Positions 22,791 through 34,106 are shown, numbered from the stretch's first letter. The stretch is DNA of 64,000 nucleotides from Okapia johnstoni (GCA_024291935.2 CM044309.1:5828001-5892000); one strand, 5' to 3'. Notes: generated from the sequence alone by a model not told the origin. A program made the numbers and translations.

Positions 22791-23868
22791 AATCTTCATA
22801 AAAACCTTTCCCGTGTTTACCGGGCTTTCCCTGGTAACCTCCCATAACTGCCTCCTCCACCCTCAACATCCTCGTTTGTCTTTAGCTGAAGGATGGTATT
22901 CAAGGTGACGACTTTGACCATTTTGGTGAGTTTCTCCGTTTTCGTGGGCCTCTTCCTTGTATGAAGTGAAAGTGAAAGTGTCATTTGCTCAGTCGTGTCT
23001 GACTCTGCAACTCCACGGACTGGAGCTGACCAGGTTCCTCTGACAAAGGATTCTCCCGGCAAGAATCCTGGAGTGGGTAGCCATTCCCTTCTCCAGGGGA
23101 TCTTCCCGACCCAAGGATCGAACCCGAGTCTCCTGATCTGCAGGCAGATTCTCTACCATTTGAGCCATCGGAGAAGGCTTCTTCCATGTATACATGTTAC
23201 TCAACAGTTATCTGATATGTTTCTTGTTTATCTGTCTCATTCAGCTTACTTCTTAGACCAGCCAGAGGGATTTAGGAGAGTGAGGAAAAGCTTCTTCCTT
23301 CCAGCCACCATATTTCTCATCTCTTCTTCACCTTCCTGCTCCTCCTCCAGTCACTGTGCTGCCTCTGGCTCCTCAGGGTTGGAGCAGAGAGAAGAGACAG
23401 CAACGGACAGAATGCTATAATCCGGACGGGTGTGGCTGATGCCATAATACTGGCTCTTTCGCTTCTCGGCGTTATGGAAGGTGGGAAATGGCCCCATTTT
23501 TGCTGCAGATCTTGCTTAGCACTAGGGCCTAAAGTAAGAACGTAGTCCCCAACTGGGACTTTCCACCTTTTCTGGCTCCTTCTGTATTGACAACTACACC
23601 CCTGCCTCTTTCAGCCAGGATCATCTTTCCTCAGGAAGAGAGCTCTTGGGTTTTTCAAGGTTAGATAACTTCTAAAGCTCCATGATGTCGCATGCATCCC
23701 TGCCTATGGTCAGTGAAAATTGAATTTGCTCCCACCAAAGCCCCCTCTGCAAGTCCACCAGTCAGGCAGCTATAGGCAGCTCAGCCCCTTGGAATCAGAC
23801 TTCTCCAAGAAAGGGTCAACACCAAGCCTATTTGCCCAACTCTAACAAACCAGGTCAAGGGCTAAGGG
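22791..23868. other. Unclassified CpG-containing sequence split by a Bov-tA; possible retrocopy or ERV remnant
   Basis: Apart from the SINE at 22963-23179, this block matches no repeat I recognise. It has clustered CpGs (near 23403-23475 and 22807-22945) that are unusual here. On the minus strand a 48-codon open stretch from about 23497 to 23351 (starting near MGPFPTFHNAEKRKSQ) and short lysine-rich stretches near 22900-22960 (KTEKLTKMVKVVTL) are seen, with stops between. I cannot identify a parent gene. Candidates are a processed pseudogene or internal ERV sequence next to the LTR at 23869. No function is claimed. Confidence 0.35.
22963..23179 (-). mobile_element. Bov-tA SINE, antisense
   Basis: BovB-type end at left (gaagtgaaagtgaaagtgtc, gctcagtcgtgtctgactct) and tRNA head at right (ccatttgagccatcggagaa). 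TSD tcttcc(t/a)tgtat at 22951-22962 and 23180-23191 with one mismatch. Confidence 0.94.
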
Positions 23869-24251
23869 TGTCAGGGGAGTGTGTAATTCCCTCCATTCTA
23901 CCTCACTGCAACAAAAATTTGAAACAGCAGATCAGTGTTACAGCTTACAGCTCTGTTACAGTTCAGAGTTTTATTCGCCAAACAAAGGACAGTACACCCT
24001 CCAGGCGTGAGGGTGGGCTGACCCCAAAGGAGAGGCCCCAGCTGGTCTTGGCTTCCTCTTTTTATACATTCTGTCACCCTTGAGCTTGCTCTATGCAAAA
24101 TAGGGCCAGCCAGAAAGGAGGTGTGTTTGTTTCACCTGAGGTTCTCACTCAGGTCCACGAATTTTTCCTTTGTTCCCTTTTCATGGGCTTTTCCCTTTAT
24201 CTTTGTCCACTGCCATTTTGGACTCCTTTTTCCTATTCTAACTACCTAACA
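23869..24251 (-). mobile_element. ERV LTR, antisense (family A, copy 1)
   Basis: Begins TGTCAGGGG and ends CCTAACA on the plus strand, giving TG...CA termini. It aligns with the second copy at 28732-29149 over most of its length (shared cattttca/atttca tgggcttttccct, ttctggactcctttttccta-type blocks). The complement of the poly(A) signal (gttttattcgcc) lies near 23970. The next bases on the minus strand show no obvious tRNA primer-binding site, so it looks solo or detached. No clear TSD. Confidence 0.77.
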
Positions 24252-24523
24252 AGAGTCTCTCTGTTCCATTCCCAACCTACTGCTGATAAACATGGCCATG
24301 CTCTGTGACATGATTTCTTAGTTTCCTTACTTGGCTTCAGATAGGGAGTGAAAGGAGAAATGTACAACTCTTATAAAGATTCACTTCTTATGATCTTTGT
24401 AATTCCCTTCATATTGGCTTGAGGAAGCGCATAGAAAAGTGTTTATCCATCTGTCTTCCGGGTCACCCCTTAGCAAGTTCTGTACAGCTGGTCTGGTACC
24501 TCACTTTCAAATTAGTCAGTATT
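24252..24523. other. No recognised feature
   Basis: 272 bp of unclassified sequence between the LTR and the L1. Confidence 0.5.
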
Positions 24524-24537
24524 TAAAACCCATTCTT

Positions 24538-25750
24538 TTTTTTTTTTTTCATTTTAGTTGGGGGCTAATCACTTTACAACATTGTAGTAGTTTTTGCCAT
24601 ACATTGACATGAATCAGCCATGGGTTCACATGTGCTCCCCCTCCCGAACCCTCCTCCCACCTCCCTCCCCATCCCATCCCTCTGGGTCATTCCAACGCTC
24701 CATCCCTGAGCATCCATCCCATGCATAGAACATGGAATGGTGTTCCGCTTCACATATGACAATATACATGTTTCAATGTTATTGTCCCAGAACGTCCCAC
24801 CCTCACCTTCTCCCTCAGAGTCCACAGGACTGTTCTATGCATCTGTGTCTCTTATTCTGTCTCACATATAGGGTTACCATTACCATCTTTCAAATTCCAT
24901 ATACATGCATTAGTATACTGTATTGGTGCTTTTCTTTCTGGCTCACTTCATTCTGTATAATGGGCTCCAGTTTCATCCATCTCAGTAGAACCGATTCAAA
25001 TGTATTTTTTTTTAATGGCTGAGTAATATTCCATTGTGTATATGTACCACAGCTTCCTTATCCATTCGTCTGCCGATGGACATCTAGGTTGCTTCCATGT
25101 CCTGGCTATTGTAAACAGTGCTGCGATGAACATTGGGGTACACGCATCTCTTTCAATTCTGGTTTCCTCGGTGTGTATGCCTAGCAGTGGGATTGCTGGG
25201 TCATATGGCAGTTCTATTCCCAGTTTTTTAAGGAATCTCCACACTGTTCTCTATAGTGGCTGTACCCACCAACAGTGTAAGAGGGTTCCCTTTTCTCCAC
25301 ACGCTCTCCAGCATTTATTGCTTGTAGACTTTTGGATAGCAGCCATTCTGACTGGTGTGAAATGGTACCTCATTGTGGTTTTGATTTGCATTTCTCTAAT
25401 AATGAGTGATGTTGAGCATCTTTTCATGTGTTTGTTAGCCATCTGTATGTCTTCTTTGGAGAAATGTCTGTTTAGTTCTTTGGCCCATTTTTTGATTGGG
25501 TTGTTTATTTTTCTGGAATTGAGCTGCAGGAGTTGCTTGTATATTTTTGAGATTAATTGTTTGTCTGTTGCTTCGTTTGCTATTATTTTCTCCCATTCTG
25601 AAGGCTGTCTTTTCACCTTGCTCCTAGTTTCCTTTGTTGTGCAAAAGCTTTTAATTTTAATTAGGTCCCATTTGTTTATTTTTGCTTTTATTTCCAATAT
25701 TCTGGGGGGTGGGTCATGGAGGATCCTGCTGTGATTTATGTCGGAGAGTC
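24538..25750 (-). mobile_element. L1 LINE, young, 5'-truncated, antisense
   Basis: Flanked by the 14 bp repeat taaaacccattctt (24524-24537 and 25751-25764), with the poly(A) tail as poly-T on the left. It contains the 3' UTR and the last part of ORF2, the endonuclease/reverse-transcriptase protein. The ORF2 tail reads on the minus strand from about 25750 to 24996 ([15 protein letters not shown] region, [50 protein letters not shown]). It is broken only by one TAG at 25253-25251 where other L1s have a Trp. Compared with 35561-36743 it also lacks 12 bases in frame near 25265. Confidence 0.95.
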
Positions 25751-25788
25751 TAAAACCCATTCTTCTAATCTTTGTGACCTCAGCTGAA

Positions 25789-25862
25789 ATTTTGAGACAG
25801 CATAGGTCTCAAAATATAACATATTTTATATTTAATATAATATATAATGTCTCAAAATATAA
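25789..25862. repeat. Hairpin and direct repeat next to the L1
   Basis: A perfect 10 bp inverted repeat (attttgagac 25789-25798, gtctcaaaat 25806-25815, 7-base loop). The motif gtctcaaaatataa then repeats directly at 25806-25819 and 25849-25862 across an AT-only spacer. Confidence 0.75.
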
Positions 25863-25956
25863 TCCTGCTACAGCTATAATTAAAAATCTAAATAAAGGAA
25901 CGGAAATTTTTAGGATTCACATTAGTCCAAAATTTCTCCCACATCTTGATCATACA

Positions 25957-26060
25957 TTCAGTTCAGTTCAGTTCAGTCACTCAGTCCTGTCCGACTTTTT
26001 GCGACCCCATGGACTGCAGCACGCCAGGCCTCCCTGTCCATCACCAACTCATGGAGTTTA
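25957..26060 (-). mobile_element. BovB 3'-end fragment, antisense
   Basis: About 100 bp: (TTCAG)n tail complement, then cactcagtcctgtccgactt and ccatcaccaactcatggagt. Severe 5' truncation; no coding content beyond the last few codons. Confidence 0.87.
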
Positions 26061-26540
26061 TTATCCTGTTATAATTGACTTGTATCATTTGATCATTTTC
26101 ACTGGTGACACCCAAGTTAAGAATTCAATTTACAAATATTTTCTATCAAATGATTTTTTAGGCATTGAGACTAATTTATAAAGATATATTGGGAGAATAT
26201 GTTTATGAAAACACCTGGGCATTTGCAGTTATTCTCAAGAATTGCTAAAAAATGCCTTACATGTAAAATATACCATGAATTCTAAAATGACGAAAGAAAT
26301 ATTGCTTGTCATATTCTGTAAGCGCTCATTACCCAAATTAATTACAGATTCAACATCAAATGTCATTTTAAAAGTCTCACTCCTATACTTTTATATATTT
26401 TCAATAATGAACATATATTCAGTTTGTTTGAAATTTACTTTTAGAAATAAAATTAGCTAAATCAGAATGCAGCAGCTGTGTTTTAAGAAATCTTCAAAGG
26501 GTTGACATTCTTAGAGCCAGGTTTGCATTAGGCAGGTTAG
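26061..26540. other. No recognised feature
   Basis: AT-rich; a 72-codon open stretch at 26242-26460 has no recognisable family. Confidence 0.5.
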
Positions 26541-26740
26541 TGAAGTGAAGTGCAAGTTGCTCAGTCGTGTCCGACTCTTGCAACCCCATGGACTACTATA
26601 CATTCCATGGAATTCTCCAGGCCAGCATACTGGAGTGGGTAGCTGTTCCCTTCTCCAGGGGATCTTCCCAACCCAGGCATCGAACCCAGGTCTCCTGCAT
26701 TGCAGGTGGATTCTTTACCAGCTGAGCCACCAGGGAAGCC
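26541..26740 (-). mobile_element. Bov-tA SINE, antisense
   Basis: BovB-type end at left (tgaagtgcaagttgctcagt), BovA body, and tRNA head at right (gctgagccaccagggaagcc). No clean TSD. Confidence 0.93.
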
Positions 26741-28086
26741 TCAGGGAGAAGAGTAGCATCAGTTAATTGATTTGGTCATTATTTAACATTATAATTACTC
26801 TAATGACAGGGTAAAAACAGTTGACAATTTTACCGTTAGAGTTCACTTCATGATTTTTCTAAACCAATGAAACATCTGTAAGATGTTCACATTTTATTTC
26901 AGGCTAAAATATTGATCTAAGATGTGGTTGCAAAGACATTGGATCCAGAGGCATAGTGTTTATGTGCAGATATTAAGAATAATGATTTTCATAGAAATTC
27001 ATAAACTAGGGATACATGCATCATCTTTTTCTCTTATCTCAAGTTTGGAAACAGAGCCTTTCTTAAACCAGAAGACTATTTAGGGCATTCATCTCACTGA
27101 AAGTCAAAATGATTTTTTGCCCAAGGGGAATTCTGCTTTATAATAAATAAACATGGGCTTCAGAGATTTACAAAATTTGAGGTTGCATTTAGTAGTATAA
27201 ATTTTCCCACTTTCTTTTAAATAAGAAATTTCTTGAGATACTTAAAAATCAATTAATTTTACCCCATAGTTTGCAATAGTATCAGAATTTATGGCATTTT
27301 TCTGCAGTGGAAACTTAAATTGTCCTCTTGGTTGTAGAAATTAAATAATCCTTAAAAAACATGCTGTTTAAAAGGTGTTATTGACTTATTACATACAAAT
27401 GATTAGTATGTTTTTGCTGAAAAGCAGAATCATATGCCTTTAACCTGTCAATAACCTTTCTCTGTTTGCAAATAAAAAGTTGCCTTTTCTCATGGCAGGC
27501 AGTGAACTGAACCTGAATTCTAAGAATCATTCTGCATTTTTTCTCATTCACATCACAGTAGTAGCAAGGTTCTAGAATTAGAGCTCAGCTGACAATTTGG
27601 GTAATGAATGCGGCACAGAAAGACTTCTGATTGCTCTTAAATAACTGCATCACTGGCTTTCTATAGTATAAGCAGCATTTAGCTTTTCCTCAGGAAATAG
27701 CCTAAAAATAGAGGAAGGAGCTTAGATAATGACGGTCTCACATTTAAGATGTGTGCTAACATTCTCAGGGTGATGCACAATGAGCAAGAAAAGAAAAAAC
27801 AAAAACCATGAAGAATGGGAGGCAAGAGCTCCTCTGAGGCTATATGGGGAGGGGTGAGTAGTTGGAGCCCGGATCTGAACAGCTTAGTAAGGACAGAAGG
27901 AAGAGAATGCATGTTGCAGGGAGAAAGCCAATTCTGATTACATGTTAGAAACTGTTTCTTTGACTTGCTTTTCATTGTTTTTGTTATTATAATCATACTT
28001 ACTAGCTTGGCTAGAGGACCCTGCCCCTCTGCCTAACTGTAAATTAAAGTGCCTTTGTTGAGCTCATAGAGAGATAATTTGTCCTT
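26741..28086. other. No recognised feature (1.3 kb)
   Basis: Unique-looking sequence. The minus-strand 105-codon open stretch at 27679-27996 is leucine/serine-rich with no recognisable domain. Confidence 0.5.
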
Positions 28087-28460
28087 GATTGATGCTTTTG
28101 AACTGTGGTGTTGGAGAAGACTCTTGAGAATCCCTTGGACTGCAAGGAGATAAAACCAGGCCATCCTAAAGGAAATCATCCCTGAATATTCATTGGAAGG
28201 ACTGATGCTGAAGCTGAAACTCCAATACTTTGGCCACCTGATGTGAAGAACTGACTCATTTGGAAAAACCCTGATGCTGGGAAAGACTGAAGGCAGGAGG
28301 AGAAGGAGACGACAGAGGATGAGAAGGTTGGATGGCATCTATGACTCAATAGACTTGTTTGAGTAAACTCCGAGAGCTGGTGATGGACAAGGAGGCCTGG
28401 CGTGCTGCAGTCCATGCAGTCACAAAGAGTCGGACATGACTGAGCGACTGAACTGAACTG
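28087..28460 (+). mobile_element. BovB 3' fragment
   Basis: Starts within the C-terminal coding part (ttgatgcttttgaactgtgg) and ends in the GAACTGAACTG tail. Frame broken (tga in the HLM block, as in several copies here). TSD not clear. Confidence 0.92.
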
Positions 28461-28650
28461 ATACTAGAGATTGAAAATAACCGTGATTTTAGATAAAATA
28501 AAACTCATTTTTCTTTTACATAAGTGTACTAATGGAATGATTAGTATCTTTATATTTTAGATGTTAAAACTAATTGCTTCAATGAGCAACAGATGTTAAT
28601 AAAAGATGAGTTTGTTTCCATTTTAACACCATCATAAATTTCTAAAATAG

Positions 28651-29286
28651 TCTGGGCATCTCAGGTAGCTCATCAGTAAAGAATCTGCCTGCCAATGCAG
28701 GGAACCTGGGTTTGATCCCTGGGTTGGGAAGGTTGGGGGAGTTTGTAATTTCCTTGGTTCTATCTCATTGCAACAAAAATTTGAAGCGACCAACGGACCA
28801 GTGTCACAGGCCTTGGACGGACGAGTGTTACCGCTCTGTGTTACAGCTCAGTTTTATTTGGAAAGTAAAGGAAAATACATCCTCAAGGGGTGAGGTCATG
28901 CCAACCCAAAAGATGCGAAAGGAAGAGAGGCCCCCAGCCCAGTTTTGCTCCTCTTTTTATATGTTTTTTTCTCCTCCCCTTGGGCCTGCCCTATGTAAAC
29001 TGGGCCAATCAGGAGGGCTGTTTGTTTTACCTGAGGTCCTCACTCCGGTCCTAGGACCTCTCTTTGTTTTATTTTCATGGGCTTTTCCCTTCCTTGTGTT
29101 TTAGCTACCGCCGTTCTGGACTCCTTTTTCCTATACTAATTACCTAACAGGAAGATCCCCTGGAGAAGGAAATGGCAACCCACTTCAGTATTCTTGACTG
29201 AAAAATTCCACGGACAGAGGAGCTTGGGAGCTAGAGTCCAAGGGGTTGCAAAAGAGCCGGCCATGACTTAGTGACTAAGAACAACA
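28651..29286 (+). mobile_element. Bov-tA SINE split by a solo LTR
   Basis: The 5' half (28651-28731: tctgggcatctcaggtagct ... ttgatccctgggttgggaag) and the 3' half (29150-29286: ggaagatcccctggagaagg ... catgacttagtgactaag) fit together at a shared GGAAG. The LTR at 28732-29149 separates them. Confidence 0.88.
28732..29149 (-). mobile_element. ERV solo LTR, antisense (family A, copy 2)
   Basis: A 418 bp LTR inside a Bov-tA, flanked by the 5 bp direct repeat GGAAG (28727-28731 and 29150-29154). The right end is CCTAACA as in copy 1. The left end GTTGGGGGAG lacks the first T of the expected TG. The antisense poly(A) signal is near 28853 (gttttatttgg) and a TATA-like box is seen as its complement (ctttttatatg near 28953). 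No internal viral sequence, so it is a solo LTR left by recombination. Confidence 0.87.
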
Positions 29287-29298
29287 TGTATGTATTAT

Positions 29299-29807
29299 TG
29301 TTACCGAGTCCAAGCTCACCCTGCTCACGGCACAACAGGCCAGTGAATCTGAGAGATGAGGTGTTGAGGCAAGGAAGAGACTTTTTGGGGAGCTGGCAGG
29401 CCAAGAAGATGGCAGACTAGCCCCTCAAAGTAACCGTTTATCGGGGTCTGGAAGCCAGATTCTTGTATAGATCAGAGGAAGAAGCAATGCGGAAGTAAAG
29501 TCAAAAGGCACAGCAGAGAGGGAAAGGCAGTGGGGAAGAAATGGAAAGGGGCTTCAGTCTTGCAAAACATCTCCAAAGGAATGGCCTGCCTTAAGGGAGG
29601 TGTTAACCTCTCCCACTCACAGGTGGGCAGGGACTAACTATCTCTCCATGAGCTGAACAAAGGCACTTTAGTTTACAGTCAAGCAGAGGGGCAGGGTCCT
29701 CCAGGCCAGCCATTCTTCATTATAACAACAAACCAATGAAAAACGAGTCAAGGAAACAGCTTCCAACATGCAGTCAGAACTGGCTTCCTCCCCACAACAT
29801 CGTGTCA
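29299..29807 (-). mobile_element. ERV LTR, antisense (family B, copy 2)
   Basis: Aligns to 22053-22572 across roughly 500 bp. It starts TGTTACCGAG and ends near CACAACA (29799) or GTGTCA (29807). The position equivalent to the poly(A) signal is altered (gactttttgg versus actttattcgg in copy 1). No TSD or internal sequence found. Confidence 0.72.
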
Positions 29808-29830
29808 TTGCAACCAGTCATTGATATCAC

Positions 29831-30053
29831 CTCGTGCCGTGCCGTGCTTAGTCGCTCAGTCCTGTCTGACTCTTTGTGACCCCATGGACTGTAGCCCACC
29901 AGGCTCCTCTGTCCATGGGGATTCTCCAGGCAAGAATACCGGAGTGGGTTGCCATGCCCTCCTCCAGGGGATCTTCCCAACCCAGGGATTGAACCCAGGT
30001 CTCCCGCATTGCAGGTGAATTCTTTACCAGTTAGCTGAGCTACCAGGGAAGCC
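29831..30053 (-). mobile_element. Bov-tA SINE, antisense
   Basis: The left end carries a GTGCC repeat (cgtgccgtgccgtgcttagt) before the BovB-type block; the tRNA head ends agctgagctaccagggaagc at the right. Abuts family B copy 2. No clean TSD. Confidence 0.94.
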
Positions 30054-30933
30054 CTTATATTGCCATATTACTGAGCCAAATTATTTTCTAAAAAGAAACA
30101 AGAAAACAAAGCTCACTTTTCATCCATTTGTATTAGTATCACATAGGAACAAGCTGCATTGGGAATAGTAACTTGCAATGGAATCGATCACAACAATGTA
30201 TGTTTTTTGAAGGATGTTAAAAGGTAATCTGAATTCTTGGCTAAGTGGGCATGACAATGTATTTTTAAAGTTTTATGAGAAACTGAAGCTCGTAAAACAA
30301 CTTAATAGACAAAAATAATAAAGTAATTCTTAAAAGTTAAACTTTAATAAGAATAACTTGTGATTTAAAAAAATACAGAGACAGAATAAGAATAAAGTAT
30401 TTTAGGAGACATCTATTCAATTTTCTTTAGCTGGTAATAGAGAAATAACATGTAATACTGTAATATCAAGATGCTAATTACATCTAGAAATGAATAAATC
30501 ACATTGTATAGAGAATATTTTTTCTAAAGGTAGCAGGGGTTATGACATTCTGGGTTATTCAGAACACACCTGAACATTAAGTACAATTTTGGACACAGTA
30601 GCAAAAAGGCATGTTTAAGCTGGAGCACTTCCAGAAGAAAATAAACCAGCAAGTGAAAATCGGAGACTGTGCCAATTCAAAAGCCAGAACTGTGGCCTCT
30701 TGGAGATAAACATGTAAGAAATGTGGCAGCTGTCTTAAAATACCTAAAGTGTATCAGGTTACAGGATGTTAAACCTAGTTCATGCAGTCTCAAGAGACAG
30801 TACTCAGACTAGGTGAGGTTTTGGTTCAATATATAGTCAATATCTTCCTAATACCTAGAGCTTTTTGGAAGTAGAATTGACTACATCAATAGGAAGTGAA
30901 TGATCCACCACATAATTGTACCTTCACAAACCG
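30054..30933. other. No recognised feature
   Basis: Unique-looking AT-rich sequence. Confidence 0.5.
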
Positions 30934-31252
30934 AAGCTTCCCTGATAGCTCAGTTGGTAAAAGAATCTGCCTGCAATGCAAAAGACCCCGGTTTGATTTC
31001 TGAGTATGGAAGATCTGCTGGAGAAGGGAAAGGCTACCCACACCAATATTCTTGGGCTTCCCTTGTGACTCAGCTGGTAAAGAATCTGCCTGCAATGTGG
31101 GAGACCTGGGTTCCATCCCTGGGTTAGGAAGATTCCCTGGAGAAGGGAAAGGCTACTCACTCCAGTATTCTGGCCTGGAGAATTCCAGGGAGTGTATAGT
31201 CCATGGGGTCACAAACAATCAGACACGACTGAGTGACTTTCACTTTCACTTC
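30934..31252 (+). mobile_element. Composite (dimeric) Bov-tA SINE
   Basis: The first Bov-tA unit (30934-31053) is cut after tattctt and is followed at once by a second full unit (31054-31252, gggcttcccttgtgactcag ...). Imperfect flanking repeats (ttcacaaacc at 30923-30932, ttcaaacc at 31250-31257) embrace both units, suggesting they inserted together. The antisense element at 41348-41664 has the same internal junction. Confidence 0.88.
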
Positions 31253-31730
31253 AAACCAAGGGTATATTTTCTAGAAACATTTCCAGAGAAGATTTAGGTC
31301 CACTTCTTAGGTGTTCTCTAAGCCTCTTTGGCCAATCACTCCTGTATTACTTTTAAGTAGAGCATGAATGGCACATTCATACATGGCGCCCTTGTTCACT
31401 GATTCTTACTGTTCTTCTTCTCAGGCTTTGGGGAGGGTGCGTTCTTTTAGCCAGTATAGTAGAAGAATTCTGCAAATTGCAGAATTTTAACTAAGAAAAA
31501 CAGTATGTTTTGACTGTTACTGGTGGTAATTCTATAACGAAAAATATATCTTATTGGTACCCTGATGTTAAAGATAACATTGAACTCAGGACCTCAGGTG
31601 AAATTGTGTTAATAGCAGCAGCAGTCATTTTCACAGATCTTTGCAGGATTTCCTTCTTTCCTTGAAATGAGAGTGACTAAGATTTCCAATTTGGATACAC
31701 CATAAAATCCCTTAAAAAAGAAAAGTAAGA
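31253..31730. other. No recognised feature
   Basis: Unclassified sequence; no reading frame of note. Confidence 0.5.
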
Positions 31731-31936
31731 GAGACAACGTCTGGTGGCTCAGATGGTATATAATCTGCCTGTAGTGGAGGAGACCCAGGTTTGATTCCTG
31801 GGCTGGGAAAATCCCCTGGAGAAGAGAATGACAGCCCACTCCATTATTCTTGCCTGGGAAATCCCATGGACAAAAGAGCCTGATCAGCTCCAGTCCATGG
31901 GGTGGCAAAGAGTCAGACACAACTGAGTGGCTAAAA
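31731..31936 (+). mobile_element. Bov-tA SINE
   Basis: tRNA head slightly degraded (acgtctggtggctcagatgg), body ccactccattattcttgcct, end gtcagacacaactgagtggc followed by a T-rich stretch. Confidence 0.91.
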
Positions 31937-34106
31937 CTATCATTTTTTTTTCACAAAATCCCTAAAGTATTATAAGAAGGAGGACCCCTGAAAACGAGGA
32001 ATGTATTTTGTAATAGGTAGAATCTGTTTTGTTTGAAACAGCTCCAGCTCAAATGGTTAACTTCTGTAACATCAATGTTCCCATCAAGAGAAAAAAAGAA
32101 GCTATAATAACACACATACATACACGCAAGCAACAGAAAACAAGGAAAAAGCTGTTTGAAGGCCTTGGAAGAACAAGGAAGCTAGACTTAAAGGACTAAG
32201 ATGTCAGGAAGAAAGGAAATATCTTATGGTGAGTCCAAAGTTCTGTTTGCCCACCCAGAAAATGCTGACCAAGGAGATAACTGCATCTCAGGTCTTCTAG
32301 TCTCATAAGGCTGAGTAGTTAAAAACTGAAGTTCCGGGTAATAAAGACAGGCACCATACTAAAAGACAAGATTTAAAAAAAAAATTTTTTTTGATCTTTT
32401 TTTTTTTCCCTCAAGAAATTCTACCAGTTACTAAATTGTGTACAAGATGCTGAAAACTTGAGCAGAAATTGACATATGAGAGGCTAAAACTGACCAGGGA
32501 CTTCAGAACTCCCATGTGAATGGGGAAATAAGAAAAGGAATTCAAGACCTCTCAAAGAAAATGGGCTCTGGTAATCAAACCTAGATTTTCAGTTGAGAAG
32601 TTTAAGGACCACACCCTACCAGTAAGAGCAAACTGAAATAAAGAAACCTTTAAAAAGGAACCATCATCTCAATTGCTGACTGGATTAAGTTTATTTCCCA
32701 CTAATTTCACTGTTTTCCGAAAGAAACATAGATTCTCTCTTAGGAAAACTGGCATCATTCAGAGGCTAGATATTTTTTTAATGCACAATGTCTGGGATTA
32801 ATGTACTTGGTACATTAGAATAAGCAATTTTTCTATTGTGACTACTGGATGGTATCTCAGATGCTTTGGAACAGAAATGAAAACTTCTGTGGTTCTTTTT
32901 AATGAGCTCTGAACTCTAGGCCAAAATTTTGTCTCGTTTCATATTTGACTTTTATCTATTTAGCGAATATAATTAGCTCACCAAGATTAAATCAATGACA
33001 TAAGGGAAGCATTTTAGCCAGGGAAAAAGTTATATTGAGAGATGAATGTGAAAGAAATAAAGAGAAAGCGAATAAAGGGAAAGAGGGCTGGAGGGAGAAA
33101 ATAAAACAGCCTTAATGTGAAGAGATCCCGATAATGACTAATAGGAGGAACATATCTTCAGTTTATTTCTTTAAACTTAAAGTGTCACCCAAAAGGCATT
33201 TGGGGAGTTGTTTTGCCAGTAAATGTCATATCTGTAAGGAAAAAGACTAATAGACTCTCTGAACTGTAATGGTCTGGCCTCAGTAAAATATATAGTCAAT
33301 TTTTATAAGACATAGTATAAAACATTTATCTCAAAATTATAGTGTCTCTGATAAATAGTGCACTTGTCTTTGTCTTTGTTACAGTATTTAGTACTCTGTA
33401 TATTGTGGGATATACACCAAGTTTTCAAGACTTGGGTGATGAGAGCTGGTACAACCCTGAGGCTAGCTTTATGATCCTAGCTGACATTTCCATTCAGCAG
33501 TGATGCATGCAACTTCGGCAAACAGTGCAGTGTCAAAAGGCAGATACATCCGTACAACCCTCATCTCTTTTATCACACATCTATATGGCCATGAGGCTCA
33601 CTGAGGCACAGTGGTCCCGAGATCACAAATTCAATACATATCCTCAGGTCTCCTGGAGAGATTTCAACTTTTCAGATCCAGTAGACTGACCGCTGAAATC
33701 TCCAGGCAGTTATTCCTTAAATGGAATATCAGTGCATCAGCTTTAGGCAGAAAATTTTGATGAGTTCTCAGAGATAATTAGTCTCCACTTTTAATGTCAT
33801 CATCAAGAAACAAATATTAAGGGACCAACTGTACAGGACAGTACACTGATATAATTATTTCAAATTGCTTCTCTTTAAGAGCTTATAGCATGCAAACAGC
33901 AACACGTCGATGGTAGATGGTAAACTCTTACTTATCTTTCAGTTATCAATGCAAAGGTCACTTGTACAAAGGCATATTTTGGTATTTTCCAAACTAATAT
34001 GAATCCCCTAATTAAAAAATTCTCATAGCATACGGGCCTTCTAGTTTTCTGTGGGACTTATCACATTGGAATTTTACTCTGATTTCAATAGTTATTGGGT
34101 GAATAT
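31937..34106. other. No recognised feature (2.2 kb)
   Basis: Unique-looking. Contains an A9/T8 tract near 32372-32409 and short open stretches (31951-32133 minus, 33507-33689) without identity. Confidence 0.5.

Noticed and set aside
23840..23868. Retroviral primer-binding site after LTR family A copy 1
   Set aside because: The minus-strand sequence directly after the LTR does not begin with a recognisable tRNA-3'-end complement, so an attached provirus is not supported.
25036..25734. A 232-codon open frame on the plus strand
   Set aside because: It is the antisense of the L1 ORF2 C-terminus (24538-25750), whose sense frame carries recognisable ORF2 residues. No independent gene.
31705..31973. 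Target duplication aaaatccct around the Bov-tA at 31731-31936
   Set aside because: The left copy is separated from the SINE head by about 17 bases, so it does not abut the element as a true TSD should.
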